64,000 bases of DNA from Cellulosilyticum lentocellum DSM 5427 (GTDB lineage Bacteria; Bacillota; Clostridia; Lachnospirales; Cellulosilyticaceae): the NCBI RefSeq assembly GCF_000178835.2, contig NC_015275.1, positions 4,555,001 through 4,619,000 on the forward strand, given 5' to 3'. Of the stretch, positions 48,825 to 57,678 are shown in pieces. The notes below the pieces were generated by a model that made no database searches, had not been told where the DNA came from, and worked only from the letters and a program-made list of their open reading frames with translations. Every line of letters starts with the position of its first letter. Position 1 is the stretch's first letter. Position numbers and translations under genes: made by a program.

Positions 48825-49151
48825 TCACCCCTCACTAAAATCAATTTTGATTTTTTTAGACCTACCATTAGCTCTTGTACTTTGTTTAATATCTTTATTA
48901 TTTATATCTTGATTTTCCTTTTCTGAATTATAACTTTGATTATTCGCCTTACTTCTAACTCCCTCTGCATCTGCAGACTCTCTAGAATCATCCTTCCAAA
49001 ACATTGTCCAAGCAACCTCTTTTATAAAGCTTAATGCTTCCTCTTCTGCTAACTCTACATGTGCTCTCATTGCTTCTAGCATTATTTCTTTAATTGCTTC
49101 ATATTCAAGCTGTTTAGCTTGTAATAATTTTTTTAACGCTAGTTTATTCAT
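48825..49151 (-). CDS. small helical protein between two ArsA-like ATPases
   Basis: 108 aa from ATG 49151 (AAAGAGGTG upstream; the in-frame upstream extension overlaps arsA-like copy 1). Residues 1-60 are strongly helical and charged (KLALKKLLQAKQLEYEAIKEIMLEAMRAHVELAEEEALSF); the rest is a Ser/Asn/Lys-rich, probably disordered tail ending KKIKIDFSEG. Not recognised. Position between two ATPase genes with gaps of 5 and 14 nt suggests a partner or client-binding subunit. Confidence 0.75.
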   Translation of the reverse strand: MNKLALKKLLQAKQLEYEAIKEIMLEAMRAHVELAEEEALSFIKEVAWTMFWKDDSRESADAEGVRSKANNQSYNSEKENQDINNKDIKQSTRANGRSKKIKIDFSEG

Positions 49152-49165
49152 ATGAACACCTCTTT

Positions 49166-50335
49166 CTATTCGAAATAAATATTTAGTGCTCCATCTTCCC
49201 ATTTAGCTGAAGAAATGCTGTATTTCTTCAGCACATTTGGTAGTGGAATATTCCTTTTGAAATTACCAATCTTAATAATGACATCTGTCCCTGATTCAAA
49301 TAAATCAAAATCTGCTTTAGTAGAAAATGGTACTAGGACTTGAAGCTTGTAGCCTTTATCTGTTTTTTCAAAGGTTTCATTTTGAGTACATTTCAGTACC
49401 TTGAAAATTTCTTTATCTTGAAGTGAGTCTCTTGTAATACGCGTAAGTGCTTCAACACCATTCAAATCTACTTCATACCATTTCATACGATAGATAGGCA
49501 TATGTGAGAATGCTAATTGAATTTCTTCTAAATACTTTTCTTGAAGGGCCTGCCACTGTTTAAAAAATGGGTTATCTATATCCTTTGGTATCATTCGATT
49601 AATGTATATGGCATCTACATTAAAGTTATATAAATTTAAGTACATATAACTACGCTTAGTTTCTTCTACCACCATCTTTTCTGGAATGGTTACAATTCTA
49701 ATGCTACAAATCTCTCTATTCTTTAGAAGTGCTTGTAATTCACTTAATGTCATATATAATCTCTCTATATCATTCATAGCCGTTTGATCTGGTAAGTCTA
49801 CTTTAAAAGCCACCTTAGAAATAGGCCTTAATACCTTAAGGGCCACCTTTTCTATTGGAAACAGTTTCTCCATATACCAAGCAAAAAGCTCTGGAAATTT
49901 TAAAAGTGATAAGGTCTCTCCCGTTGGCGCACAATCTACAATAATAAGCTCATATTCTCCTGCTGTATAAAGCTCTTGTATTTTAATGAGTGAAAACAAT
50001 TCCTCAATACCTGGGAATACTATAATATCCTCTAACGCTTCACTGGCTTCCTTGTTCTCTCCTACCTTCATTAAATTTCTAAGTGCTTTAGAAATGGTAC
50101 CGTAGTGTTTCTCCATCTCATAATTATGATCTATCTCTAAAGCATATAAATTCTCTATTACTTCGGTTGGCTCTTCTTTTATAGGTTTTTCAAACAAATC
50201 ACTGAGATTATGTGCAGCATCTGTACTTACAATTAAGGTTTTAATGCCTTCTCTAGCTGCTTTAACCCCATGAGCGGCTGCAGTGCTTGTTTTACCTACA
50301 CCGCCTTTTCCTGTAAAAATAATAATTCTTCCCAT
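49166..50335 (-). CDS. ArsA/Get3-like ATPase with C-terminal HSP20-like domain (first copy)
   Basis: 389 aa, paralogue of the copy at 47644. P-loop GKGGVGKTS near residue 8, VSTDAAHNLSDLF, LIIVDCAPTGETLSLLKFPELFAWYMEKLFPI and an HSP20-like C-terminus (YKLQVLVPFSTKADFDLFESGTDVIIKIGNFKRNIPLP). Two different subunits may form a heterodimer, in contrast to the Get3 homodimer. AAGGAGAG precedes ATG 50335. Between it and marR lie a terminator hairpin and a repeated operator-like half-site (50376-50385). Confidence 0.88.
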   Translation of the reverse strand: MGRIIIFTGKGGVGKTSTAAAHGVKAAREGIKTLIVSTDAAHNLSDLFEKPIKEEPTEVIENLYALEIDHNYEMEKHYGTISKALRNLMKVGENKEASEALEDIIVFPGIEELFSLIKIQELYTAGEYELIIVDCAPTGETLSLLKFPELFAWYMEKLFPIEKVALKVLRPISKVAFKVDLPDQTAMNDIERLYMTLSELQALLKNREICSIRIVTIPEKMVVEETKRSYMYLNLYNFNVDAIYINRMIPKDIDNPFFKQWQALQEKYLEEIQLAFSHMPIYRMKWYEVDLNGVEALTRITRDSLQDKEIFKVLKCTQNETFEKTDKGYKLQVLVPFSTKADFDLFESGTDVIIKIGNFKRNIPLPNVLKKYSISSAKWEDGALNIYFE

Positions 50336-50375
50336 AATAACACTCTCCTTAATTCGATTTGCGATTAGTTCTTCT

Positions 50376-50420
50376 CTCGAAGTATTTATTTAAAAAAATA
50401 ACTTAGCTTACTAAGTTATT
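50376..50420 (-). terminator. terminator plus second MarR-like half-site in the marR-arsA gap
   Basis: AATAACTTAG and CTAAGTTATT (50397-50420) form a perfect 10-bp hairpin followed by a seven-T run on the minus strand, so readthrough from marR is partial. Immediately beyond, CTCGAAGTAT (50376-50385, plus-strand reading) repeats a 10-mer found in the marR promoter palindrome. Confidence 0.75.
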
Positions 50421-50910
50421 CTATCGTTATTCGTTTTACCGGCTTAGATTTAGTGACCTCTTCTGTCTCTTGCTTTCCCTTTTTTAAGATGTTTATTGCT
50501 TTATTTAAAATACTATATATTACACGCTTTTCTTCTTCATCTAATTCTGCATTTAGGGCTTTAAAATAATAGGTCAATTCTTCTATTTCCTTTTTTACAA
50601 AAGCTTCTCCCATTGCCGTAAGGCTAATAAATACTACTCGCTTATCTTCTACATCCCTTTGGCGCTGAGCTATTTGTTTCTTTTCTAGTCTCGTAATAAC
50701 ACCAGTTGCTGTGTTGAGTGGTGCATGAATATAATCTGCTACCTCTGTCATATTGACTTGCTTCTTCCTATATAAAAGTAGCAAGGCTAGTATTTCATTC
50801 TTGGAATAATCCAAAAAAGCACTGTTCCATTCTTCTGGGAAGAATAGAAACTTAAATTCATCTATATATGCATAGATTAGTTCTTCAATATTAAATCCAT
50901 CTTTTGCCAT
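50416..50910 (-). CDS. MarR-family transcriptional regulator
   Basis: 164 aa with a winged helix: EILALLLLYRKKQVNMTEVADYIHAPLNTATGVITRLEKKQIAQRQRDVEDKRVVFISLTAMGEAFVKK. Recognition helix NTATGVITRLEKK near residue 70; the wing D-x-R is in DVEDKRVVF. It heads the ArsA-like operon. Its own promoter region holds a TACTTCG...CGAAGTA palindrome just after the -10, and part of that site recurs before the first ATPase gene, consistent with autoregulation. The inducer is unknown. Confidence 0.88.
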   Translation of the reverse strand: MAKDGFNIEELIYAYIDEFKFLFFPEEWNSAFLDYSKNEILALLLLYRKKQVNMTEVADYIHAPLNTATGVITRLEKKQIAQRQRDVEDKRVVFISLTAMGEAFVKKEIEELTYYFKALNAELDEEEKRVIYSILNKAINILKKGKQETEEVTKSKPVKRITIE

Positions 50911-50927
50911 AATTATACCTCATCATT

Positions 50928-50982
50928 TACTTCGTGCCTCGAAGTATATTTTTATATTATGCTTATATTTCTAAATTGTCAA
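50928..50982 (-). promoter_or_regulatory. marR promoter and palindromic operator
   Basis: Reading leftward: -35 TTGACA (50977-50982), 17-nt spacer, -10 TAATAT (50954-50959). The palindrome TACTTCG-AGGCA-CGAAGTA (50928-50946) lies over the expected start point, an ideal repressor site. Confidence 0.75.
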
Positions 50983-51209
50983 TGTTTTTATTTTTAATTT
51001 GGGCTCTGATAGATAAATTTGTTGGTATTTAAATATAACACAGCGGACTTACTCCCAAAGATCCTTTACTCAATAAAAACCTGCAGAAAACACTTTCCAA
51101 AATGGACAAGGTGCATAAGGAAGCAACTATTGAATCACTAACAATAATAAGATAGACAATCAACAGCTGTGTCATGTATAAAACTTTATAGCTTGGAATT
51201 TGGCCTCCA

Positions 51210-51238
51210 ATGACAATAGGAAAAAAGTATGGTAAAAT
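51210..51238 (+). promoter_or_regulatory. promoter of the Crp-type regulator gene
   Basis: ATGACA (51210-51215), 17-nt spacer, TAAAAT (51233-51238), about 40 nt before the start codon. The preceding 51000-51200 stretch holds no gene; its base composition is less AT-rich than other gaps and may be a decayed sequence. Confidence 0.55.
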
Positions 51239-51279
51239 GCTACATATAATTCGTCATATATTATAAATGAGGAAAGATG

Positions 51280-51867
51280 ATGATAGTGAGACCAAGTGAA
51301 TATTTGGAAAAAAGATTACAAGTAACGTTAAACCAACACGTGAAGAAAATGATTGACCAAGATACAAAAGTTGTATTATTTCCTGCTGGACACACGGTGC
51401 TCTGGGAGGGTGATACGTCATCATATCTATATTATATCATTCAGGGTGTTGTAAGAGGATATTACATTGATAGTAAGGGCAATGACATAACAAAATGTTT
51501 TTGTGCCGAAGACGATTTCTTTTCAACAGAGGGCTTTAGAATATCTTCCCCTGCGACGTTCACTATTGAATGTTTGGAAGACTGCAAATGCTTTCAATTC
51601 CCATATGCATTACTCAAAAGCATTGTGAATACTAATAAAGGCATTGGTGATTTGGTAAGCCATTTATTTCAAGTGGAAGTAAGCAAACAAGAAGATCGAA
51701 TCAAAAAGCTTATGTTGCTAAATGCAGAAGAGCGTTACCTCACCTTTTGCAATGATTATCCACACTTACACAACAGAATTGCTCTGAAATATATAGCTTC
51801 CTACATTGGTGTGCGTGCGGCTTCACTAAGCCGTATAAGGAAACAGCAAAAATCATACGAAAATTAA
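51280..51867 (+). CDS. Crp/Fnr-family transcriptional regulator
   Basis: 195 aa. The cyclic-nucleotide-binding-like beta barrel is residues 30-120 (VVLFPAGHTVLWEGDTSSYLYYIIQGVVRGYYIDSKGNDIT), with a helical dimer segment and a Crp-type helix-turn-helix at the C-terminus (RIALKYIASYIGVRAASLSRIRKQQ). No Fnr-type N-terminal cysteine cluster. Three starts are possible (ATG 51277, ATG 51280, GTG 51286) after GAGGAAAG; 51280 has good spacing. It probably controls the SDR gene 65 nt downstream. Confidence 0.82.
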   Translation: MIVRPSEYLEKRLQVTLNQHVKKMIDQDTKVVLFPAGHTVLWEGDTSSYLYYIIQGVVRGYYIDSKGNDITKCFCAEDDFFSTEGFRISSPATFTIECLEDCKCFQFPYALLKSIVNTNKGIGDLVSHLFQVEVSKQEDRIKKLMLLNAEERYLTFCNDYPHLHNRIALKYIASYIGVRAASLSRIRKQQKSYEN

Positions 51868-51932
51868 CATAGGTGAATTACAAGATCACTTCTTCCAGTC
51901 ATACTTGACTATATCGGAAGGAGTGATTTTTT

Positions 51933-52685
51933 ATGGAGAATGTTCTCATTACGGGTGGAACCAGCGGAATTGGTTACGCACTTGCAAGAATATTTGCTGC
52001 AAATAAATATAACCTTATACTTGTTTCTTCAAATTATGAAAACTTGAAGATAGCATCACAAAAACTTCAATCAGAATTTCCTGTAACAATAAATATTTTT
52101 GAACAGGATTTATCTGAGCTAAAGGCTGCTGAAAACCTTTATACCCGTATACAAGCTGAAAACATTAATGTGGACATATTAGTTAATAATGCTGGATATG
52201 GATTGGTCGGAGCAACAGAGCAAATTAACTTCCAGGATGATGAAAAAATGATGATTTTGAATATGTTAAGTCCCGTAGCGTTATGCAAATTATTTTTGCC
52301 TCATATGTACGAGAAACAACACGGTAGTATCCTGAATATTTCTTCAACCGGAGCATTTCAACCAGGGCCGTTTACATCTACCTACTTTGCAAGCAAGGCA
52401 TTTGTTTTAAGTTATAGTAAAGCAGTACGTTTTGAAGCTAAAAAATATGGTGTACGAGTTTGTACGCTATGTCCGGGTGCAACGCGAACTAATTTTTTTA
52501 CTCGCGAAGGAACTGACTTGCCTAAAACTTCAATGTCTGCTAACGAAGTTGCTGAATATGCCTATTGGCAATTAATGAAAAACAAGTCAGTATTTATCCC
52601 TGGATTTATAAATCGGATAATGCAAGCATTTCCAACAAACATAAAAATGTTGGCAGTTGCAAAAATGAAAAAAGAAAAATTTTAA
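51933..52685 (+). CDS. short-chain dehydrogenase/reductase
   Basis: 250 aa classical SDR: NVLITGGTSGIGYALARIFA (TGxxxGIG) at residue 4, DILVNNAGYGLVG near 84, catalytic Ser in ILNISSTGAFQPG near 137 and YFASKAF (YxxxK) near 150. Substrate unknown; sequence resembles DltE/YqjQ-like SDRs. AAGGAG precedes the ATG. Forms a unit with the Crp-type gene upstream. Confidence 0.88.
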   Translation: MENVLITGGTSGIGYALARIFAANKYNLILVSSNYENLKIASQKLQSEFPVTINIFEQDLSELKAAENLYTRIQAENINVDILVNNAGYGLVGATEQINFQDDEKMMILNMLSPVALCKLFLPHMYEKQHGSILNISSTGAFQPGPFTSTYFASKAFVLSYSKAVRFEAKKYGVRVCTLCPGATRTNFFTREGTDLPKTSMSANEVAEYAYWQLMKNKSVFIPGFINRIMQAFPTNIKMLAVAKMKKEKF

Positions 52686-52736
52686 ACGTTATCAACATTA
52701 AAATCTAACAGCTCCCTCATTTTAAATAGACAAAAA

Positions 52737-53624
52737 TTATTCACTTATATTTATTTCTGCTTTTTTACTTCTATAAATTTCACTTATATAGGTACTTCCT
52801 AAAATTAATATTCCTCCTACTATTTGTAGTGAGGTCATTTCTTCTCTTAATAAGAGGCTAGATAAAATAATGGCTGAAATAGGATCTATATAACTAAAAG
52901 CTGCTATCGTTTGTCCACTTAGCTTTTGAAAAGCTCCAAAATAAATTAAGTAACCAATACCTGTATGTACAACGCCTACAACAATCAGTAAAGTAATAGA
53001 CCTGCTATCCAGTTGACTTATATTAAATCCACCATTAAACAATACATAAGGTAAAATAGCTAGCGCTGCAAAACCAAGCTGCGGAACTGTGCTTTCTAGG
53101 CTAGTCACATCTTTAAGGAATTTATTCATAATCATTATACTGGCATATAAGACCGCAGCACCTATGCCATAAGCTATCCCAAGAAAATGATTTTGTCCTA
53201 CTCCACTTTCTCCTGTACTAGTAATACATATCATCCCCAACATAGCCGCTAGAATACACACTATCTTAATACCTGATAAGCGTTCTTTTAAAATCAAAGG
53301 TGATAAAAACATGGCTATAACCGGAGCAAAATAATAACAAATCGTTGCTGTTGCAATAGTTGTATACTTATATGCCTCAAACAAGAATATCCAATTGAGT
53401 CCTATGGCTATGCCTGAAGCAACTAAAATCCCTAAATTAGGCTTTATACGCTTCCAAGATAGTGGTTGTTTAAGGATAAAACTAGCTAAAATCAAGCATA
53501 CACTTCCTATTACGCCTCTAGCTAAAGCAATCTGACTAGAAGAACAATTAATTGCTCTTACAAATAACCCAATACTACCAAATAATATCATAACTAAAAT
53601 CAAACTTATTTTGGTTCTTTTCAC
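52737..53624 (-). CDS. DMT-superfamily (EamA) transporter
   Basis: 295 aa with ten predicted helices in two EamA repeats (ALARGVIGSVCLILASFIL; GIAYGIGAAVLYASIMIMNKFL). The repeat ends LSPLILKERLSG and SSLLLREEMTSLQIVGGILILGSTY are typical of drug/metabolite exporters. The start is GTG 53624 with AAGGGAGAG upstream. Substrate unknown; the gene is isolated. Confidence 0.88.
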   Translation of the reverse strand: MKRTKISLILVMILFGSIGLFVRAINCSSSQIALARGVIGSVCLILASFILKQPLSWKRIKPNLGILVASGIAIGLNWIFLFEAYKYTTIATATICYYFAPVIAMFLSPLILKERLSGIKIVCILAAMLGMICITSTGESGVGQNHFLGIAYGIGAAVLYASIMIMNKFLKDVTSLESTVPQLGFAALAILPYVLFNGGFNISQLDSRSITLLIVVGVVHTGIGYLIYFGAFQKLSGQTIAAFSYIDPISAIILSSLLLREEMTSLQIVGGILILGSTYISEIYRSKKAEINISE

Positions 53625-53848
53625 TTAGCTTCTCTCCCTTAATTTTTCTTTTGTTATGTAATAAGTCTATTATCTTGAGCTATAGCTCCTTTATGACTAC
53701 TACATAAAAGCATCTTTACGTTACTCTCGCACTAAAAATCTAAAACGTGATAAATATTTCTTATTATACTTTATTATTTATAATTTTCAAATTCTAATTC
53801 ATAGGATTTGTATTTGATCCATTATCTAGGTTGTTCTTTGTTTTGTAC

Positions 53849-53880
53849 AAAAAAGAGAGACTGCTAAGCAACCTCTCTTA
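53849..53880 (-). terminator. rtcB terminator
   Basis: AAGAGAG...TTGC / GCAG...CTCTCTT hairpin followed by a T-run, overlapping the rtcB stop. Confidence 0.85.
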
Positions 53881-55113
53881 TCCTTTAATAACGCCTATGG
53901 TTTTCAATTTTTTAATCGGTGTAATTAGATCTAACTGATTTTCAATCACTTCATCAATATTCTTATATGCAAAACGGCACTCTTCTGCTACATCCTTCTT
54001 ATTATTCTTACCTAATATAACTGCTTGCTCTTTTAAGTCACACATAACCTTCTCTACTGAATAAAGCTCTTTTGCTTTTGTTCTAGAATATACCCTTCCA
54101 GCGCCATGAGAGCAGGACTCAAAACTTTCTGCATTGCCTTTTCCTTCTACAATGTAACTATAAGACCCCATGGAACCAGGGATAATCCCTCTTTCTCCTG
54201 CTCCTGCCCTAATAGCTCCTTTGCGATGAACCCAAACGTTTCTACCATAATGAATTTCCATGGCTGCATAATTATGGTGAACGTTAATCTTATTGGCATA
54301 AGTTACATCTAAATCACATTGCTTTTTAAGTAAAGTGGTAACCTCCTTCATCACTGCCTCAAGTATTTTTTCTCTATTTTCTTCTGCAAAATCTAAAGCC
54401 AAGTTCATATACTCTAGATATAAACGTCCTTCATCACTTTTTGCAGGTAAAAAGGCTAAATTATAGCTTTCTGGTACAGAGCTATACCATTTCTCATTAA
54501 GCTCCTTGGCAATCTGATTGAAGTAATCCCCTATTTCTTTTCCAAGGTGACGACTACCTGTATGGATCATAATTCCCACTTTACCTTCTTCATCTTCTTG
54601 AAACTCGATAAAATGATTGCCTCCTCCTAGCGTTCCTATTTGATAGTAAGCATCTTCAATCTGAGGTACTAAAGTTGGTGCTTTCATATACTTTTCTATA
54701 TTTTTCATTGCTTCATTAATCACCTTGGAAGACTGCATTTTATTATGATGTGCTCTTCCAACTGGTACTGAGCGCTGTATACTGCCAATAATAGCTTGCA
54801 TTAAAATGCCATTACCTGTTTCTACTGTTCTTAAAAGCTCTGCATCTATATTGGTTTCAACAAAAATCATACCACATCCAATGTCACTACCTACTGCATG
54901 GGGAATAATTACATCCTTTGCTGCAATAACACCACCTATAGGCATCCCCATACCTGTGTGTGTATCTGGCATTAAAGCTACCCACTTATGAATAAAAGGC
55001 AAGTTAGAAAGATTATATGCTTGTTCTAAGCAGCTTTCCTCTACACTTTCTCTATCTTTCACCCATATCTTTATTGGTTTTGCAGTTTTTTCTTCTTCAC
55101 AAATAACAAACAT
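53878..55113 (-). CDS. rtcB: RNA-splicing ligase RtcB
   Basis: 411 aa. RtcB joins RNA 2',3'-cyclic phosphate (or 3'-phosphate) to 5'-OH ends via GMP attached to a histidine, with Mn2+. Expected ligands are all visible: Asp and Cys in VGSDIGCGM near residue 77, Asn/His in GTLGGGNHFIEFQ near 168, His in IMIHTGSRHLG near 188, His in INVHHNYAAMEIHYG near 284, and the guanylylated His in ESCSHGAGRVYSRTKA near 339. The length matches the short bacterial RtcB group. AAAGAGGA precedes ATG 55113. The promoter region contains the 20-bp element shared with both structured-RNA arrays (55191-55210), and the divergent genes are WYL regulators. No RtcA cyclase is in the window. Confidence 0.95.
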   Translation of the reverse strand: MFVICEEEKTAKPIKIWVKDRESVEESCLEQAYNLSNLPFIHKWVALMPDTHTGMGMPIGGVIAAKDVIIPHAVGSDIGCGMIFVETNIDAELLRTVETGNGILMQAIIGSIQRSVPVGRAHHNKMQSSKVINEAMKNIEKYMKAPTLVPQIEDAYYQIGTLGGGNHFIEFQEDEEGKVGIMIHTGSRHLGKEIGDYFNQIAKELNEKWYSSVPESYNLAFLPAKSDEGRLYLEYMNLALDFAEENREKILEAVMKEVTTLLKKQCDLDVTYANKINVHHNYAAMEIHYGRNVWVHRKGAIRAGAGERGIIPGSMGSYSYIVEGKGNAESFESCSHGAGRVYSRTKAKELYSVEKVMCDLKEQAVILGKNNKKDVAEECRFAYKNIDEVIENQLDLITPIKKLKTIGVIKG

Positions 55114-55190
55114 CCTCTTTCCTCTTTTCTTGTTTCATATTTAAAGGCTTAACCTTGATGCTTTAATGCTAACACTTTACCATTCTATAA

Positions 55191-55210
55191 TCATGAAAAA
55201 AACTTTACGA
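55191..55210 (-). promoter_or_regulatory. 20-bp regulon element, copy upstream of rtcB
   Basis: Minus-strand reading TCGTAA, AGTTTTTT, TCATGA. It matches the elements at 57624 and 59207 in 17 or more of 20 positions. It lies 78 nt upstream of the rtcB ATG in the divergent rtcB/WYL gap. A TAGCAT hexamer sits where the -10 would fall by analogy with the RNA arrays. Confidence 0.75.
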
Positions 55211-55326
55211 TTTAATTTTAACTATGTTTAATTTTATATTATGATATATATAATCACTGCTTCATAGAGTTATAATAGGATTCATTCAATAATGAAAGCA
55301 GTTTATTACTTAAAGGAGAGAAACCT

Positions 55327-56592
55327 ATGGCTACCTTTAATGAACTTATTAAAAACTTTGATAAGATTAGAGAGTATATGCGCACTTTTGCCATCTACGG
55401 CTATAAAACAAGAGAAGATTTCACCCATAAGAGTGCACGTACCTATGACAACGAACGAAGACGCATCCAGAGCTACCTTGGACATTATATAGATGAACAA
55501 ACCTCAGCTCAAGGTAAAAAATTATCTATTCACTTTGATAGTATGCTCCTAGCTTCTAATCCTCTTTTCGAAGGCTTTAAAACCAAAAGTTTTACCAAAA
55601 ATGATATTATGCTTCACTTTATATTACTTGATTTGCTTCAAATTCATCCTAGACTCACCTTATCTGAACTATATGAAAAACTTCTCACTGACTATCTAGA
55701 TCGTTTCCAGCTTGAAAAAATCATTGATAACCGCACCTTAAGGCTTAAACTTGCTGAGTATGTTTCACTGGGATTGCTTAGAGAAGAAAAAGAAGGAAAA
55801 GTCATTTACTACTCCTTCATATCCTCCCCTCTTACTACCTTATCCGAGCATACCATTACTGCACTTAATCATGCTCTTACCTTTTATCAAAATATAGCAC
55901 CCTTAGGTATTTTAGGACACTTGATCTTAGAACAAAGCCCTAACTTTAAGTCTTACTTTACCTTTAGAGATATTCACTTTAGTCATACTTTAGATGACCT
56001 CATTTTATATGAACTCTTACTGGCAATGGCTCATCATAAACATGTAGAAATAACTCATGCAGGCTCTAAGGTAAGTACTGTACTACCCCTTAAAATAGTG
56101 GATAATGTGGACCAAGGTAGACGCTATGTGATGGCTTATTCCTATAAATCTAGGGAATATAAGTTCTTTAGGCTAGATCGTATTGTAGCTGCTTCTACCT
56201 TACATACTGTAGATGATCATTTTAATCAGAAGCTTTCTATTATAAATATTCTACTTAATAGCAGCTGGGGTGTTTCCTTTAAGACCATTGATGCCCCAAT
56301 AGCTTTAGATACTTGGGAGCTTTCTTTATCTATTGATGAAGATTTCGAAAAACCTCTCATTCACAAAATAGAAAACTTCCATAAAGAGGGACGCTTGCAA
56401 CGTGTTAGCAAAAACACCTTTTCTTATACTGTTAGTGTTTTAGAAGCCAATGAAATGGTTCCTTGGCTTAGACAGTTTATAGGACGTATAATCTGGATTA
56501 ACTGTACCAATAAAGAAGTGCTACAACGTTTCAAGAGAGATATTGATTTGATGTATGCTTATTATGAGGAGGATAAGGATGTCGTTATTTAA
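55327..56592 (+). CDS. WYL-domain transcriptional regulator (first of pair)
   Basis: 421 aa. The N-terminal about 60 residues have a basic helical segment (YGYKTREDFTHKSARTYDNERRRIQSYLGHY). A winged-helix-like region follows at about 90-165 (DIMLHFILLDLLQIHPRLTLSELYEKLL). The WYL domain is near 250-300 (KVSTVLPLKIVDNVDQGRRYVMAYSYKSREYKFFRLDRIVAAS), and there is a C-terminal WCX-like extension. WYL domains bind nucleic-acid ligands and often sense damage. AAAGGAGAG precedes the ATG. It is divergent from rtcB and overlaps the second WYL gene by 14 bp. Confidence 0.87.
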   Translation: MATFNELIKNFDKIREYMRTFAIYGYKTREDFTHKSARTYDNERRRIQSYLGHYIDEQTSAQGKKLSIHFDSMLLASNPLFEGFKTKSFTKNDIMLHFILLDLLQIHPRLTLSELYEKLLTDYLDRFQLEKIIDNRTLRLKLAEYVSLGLLREEKEGKVIYYSFISSPLTTLSEHTITALNHALTFYQNIAPLGILGHLILEQSPNFKSYFTFRDIHFSHTLDDLILYELLLAMAHHKHVEITHAGSKVSTVLPLKIVDNVDQGRRYVMAYSYKSREYKFFRLDRIVAASTLHTVDDHFNQKLSIINILLNSSWGVSFKTIDAPIALDTWELSLSIDEDFEKPLIHKIENFHKEGRLQRVSKNTFSYTVSVLEANEMVPWLRQFIGRIIWINCTNKEVLQRFKRDIDLMYAYYEEDKDVVI

Positions 56593-57562
56593 TGAACTAC
56601 ATAGTAAATATTATACCTTAGTTAATCATATTCTTACTTCCATTCCGGAGGAAGGCATTAGCCTAGGAACGCTTAGAAAAGTTGTGACTGAGAAAGGTTT
56701 TTTAGAAACACCTACCTGCCTCATCCCTTTACTTACTGATCAAGATGATGAGGGCTATCACTTATTATATGAAAAGGAAAATACCTATTATAGTGTACTC
56801 AAAAATAAACCGATGACTTTTTTAACTCAAACTCAAAAAGCCTGGCTTAAAACCCTTACACTAGATTCTAAAATTCAATTATTTCTAGATGAAGATGAAC
56901 TTTATGAGCTTAAAAAGTCTTTAAGAGATATAGAGCCCCTCTTTTTACCTGAAACTATCCATCATGTTCATCAATCCTCTTTAAATACCGATTTCTTTGA
57001 TAAAACTTATGTCACTCTTTTTAGAATCATTTCAAATAGCTTGCATCACAATCAATATATGAAAATAACCTATTTGGATGAAAATGATACACTTATTACA
57101 GTAGATATTGCTGGCTATAAACTGGAATATCGTATCACTCAAGATTCTTTTCATCTTATTGGTCTTATTGATGCGCCTACGCAAACGCCTCATATCTTAC
57201 GCATTAACCTTAGCTCAATTCAAGAAATAATCGTTCTTAAAACGTATTTTAATCCAAAGGAGATTGAAACTTCTGTTCAAGCTTATAAATGTGAGGAACC
57301 TCTCTACTTTGAACTGAGTAATGCTAGAAAAGGCTTTGACCGTGTGTTTATGCATCTTTCAAATTATGAAAGAATAACAGAGTTTAATGATGAAACACAT
57401 ACCTGTTTTGTTCAGCTCTTTTATTATCCTTTTGATGAAGAGGAACTCATTAATATCCTTATCTCCTTTGGTCCTATTATCAAAGTTATTAGTCCTACAA
57501 GTATTCGAAATAAGTTTATAGAACGTATTAAGACTCAGCGTTTACTTTTTAAGCAAGGTTAA
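56579..57562 (+). CDS. WYL-domain protein (second of pair)
   Basis: 327 aa from ATG 56579 (GAGGAGGATAAGG upstream, 14-bp overlap with the first WYL gene). The N-terminus (FNELHSKYYTLVNHILTSIPEEGISLGTLRKVVTEKGF) is a helical/winged-helix module. The WYL-like core is near 160-225 (NQYMKITYLDENDTLITVDIAGYKLEYRITQDSFHLIGLIDAP), followed by a WCX-like tail (YKCEEPLYFELSNARKGFDRVFMHLS). The core is more diverged than in the first protein, so one may bind DNA and the other act as ligand-binding partner (inference). Confidence 0.8.
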   Translation: MSLFNELHSKYYTLVNHILTSIPEEGISLGTLRKVVTEKGFLETPTCLIPLLTDQDDEGYHLLYEKENTYYSVLKNKPMTFLTQTQKAWLKTLTLDSKIQLFLDEDELYELKKSLRDIEPLFLPETIHHVHQSSLNTDFFDKTYVTLFRIISNSLHHNQYMKITYLDENDTLITVDIAGYKLEYRITQDSFHLIGLIDAPTQTPHILRINLSSIQEIIVLKTYFNPKEIETSVQAYKCEEPLYFELSNARKGFDRVFMHLSNYERITEFNDETHTCFVQLFYYPFDEEELINILISFGPIIKVISPTSIRNKFIERIKTQRLLFKQG

Positions 57563-57623
57563 ATGAATTTTTAAATAGTTGTTTTATATATAAAAGTAAT
57601 ATCTTCTCCCTAAATCTTAACCT

Positions 57624-57668
57624 TCGCAACTATTTTTTCATGATATTTTTAATGTTACTGAATATACT
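57624..57668 (+). promoter_or_regulatory. 20-bp regulon element and -10 of RNA array 1
   Basis: TCGCAA-CTATTTTT-TCATGA at 57624-57643. A TATACT -10 candidate (57663-57668) follows, and the first RNA stem begins at GG 57679, 41 nt after the start of TCATGA. The spacing is identical to array 2. Confidence 0.75.
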
Positions 57669-57678
57669 ATACATATAA

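Noticed and set aside
47644-50335. Arsenic resistance operon
   Set aside because: Only ArsA-like ATPases are present; no arsenite permease, ArsD, ArsC or ArsR gene is found.
51000-51276. Insertion-sequence remnant before the Crp-type gene
   Set aside because: Composition is slightly unusual, but no terminal inverted repeats, target duplication or transposase fragment could be recognised.
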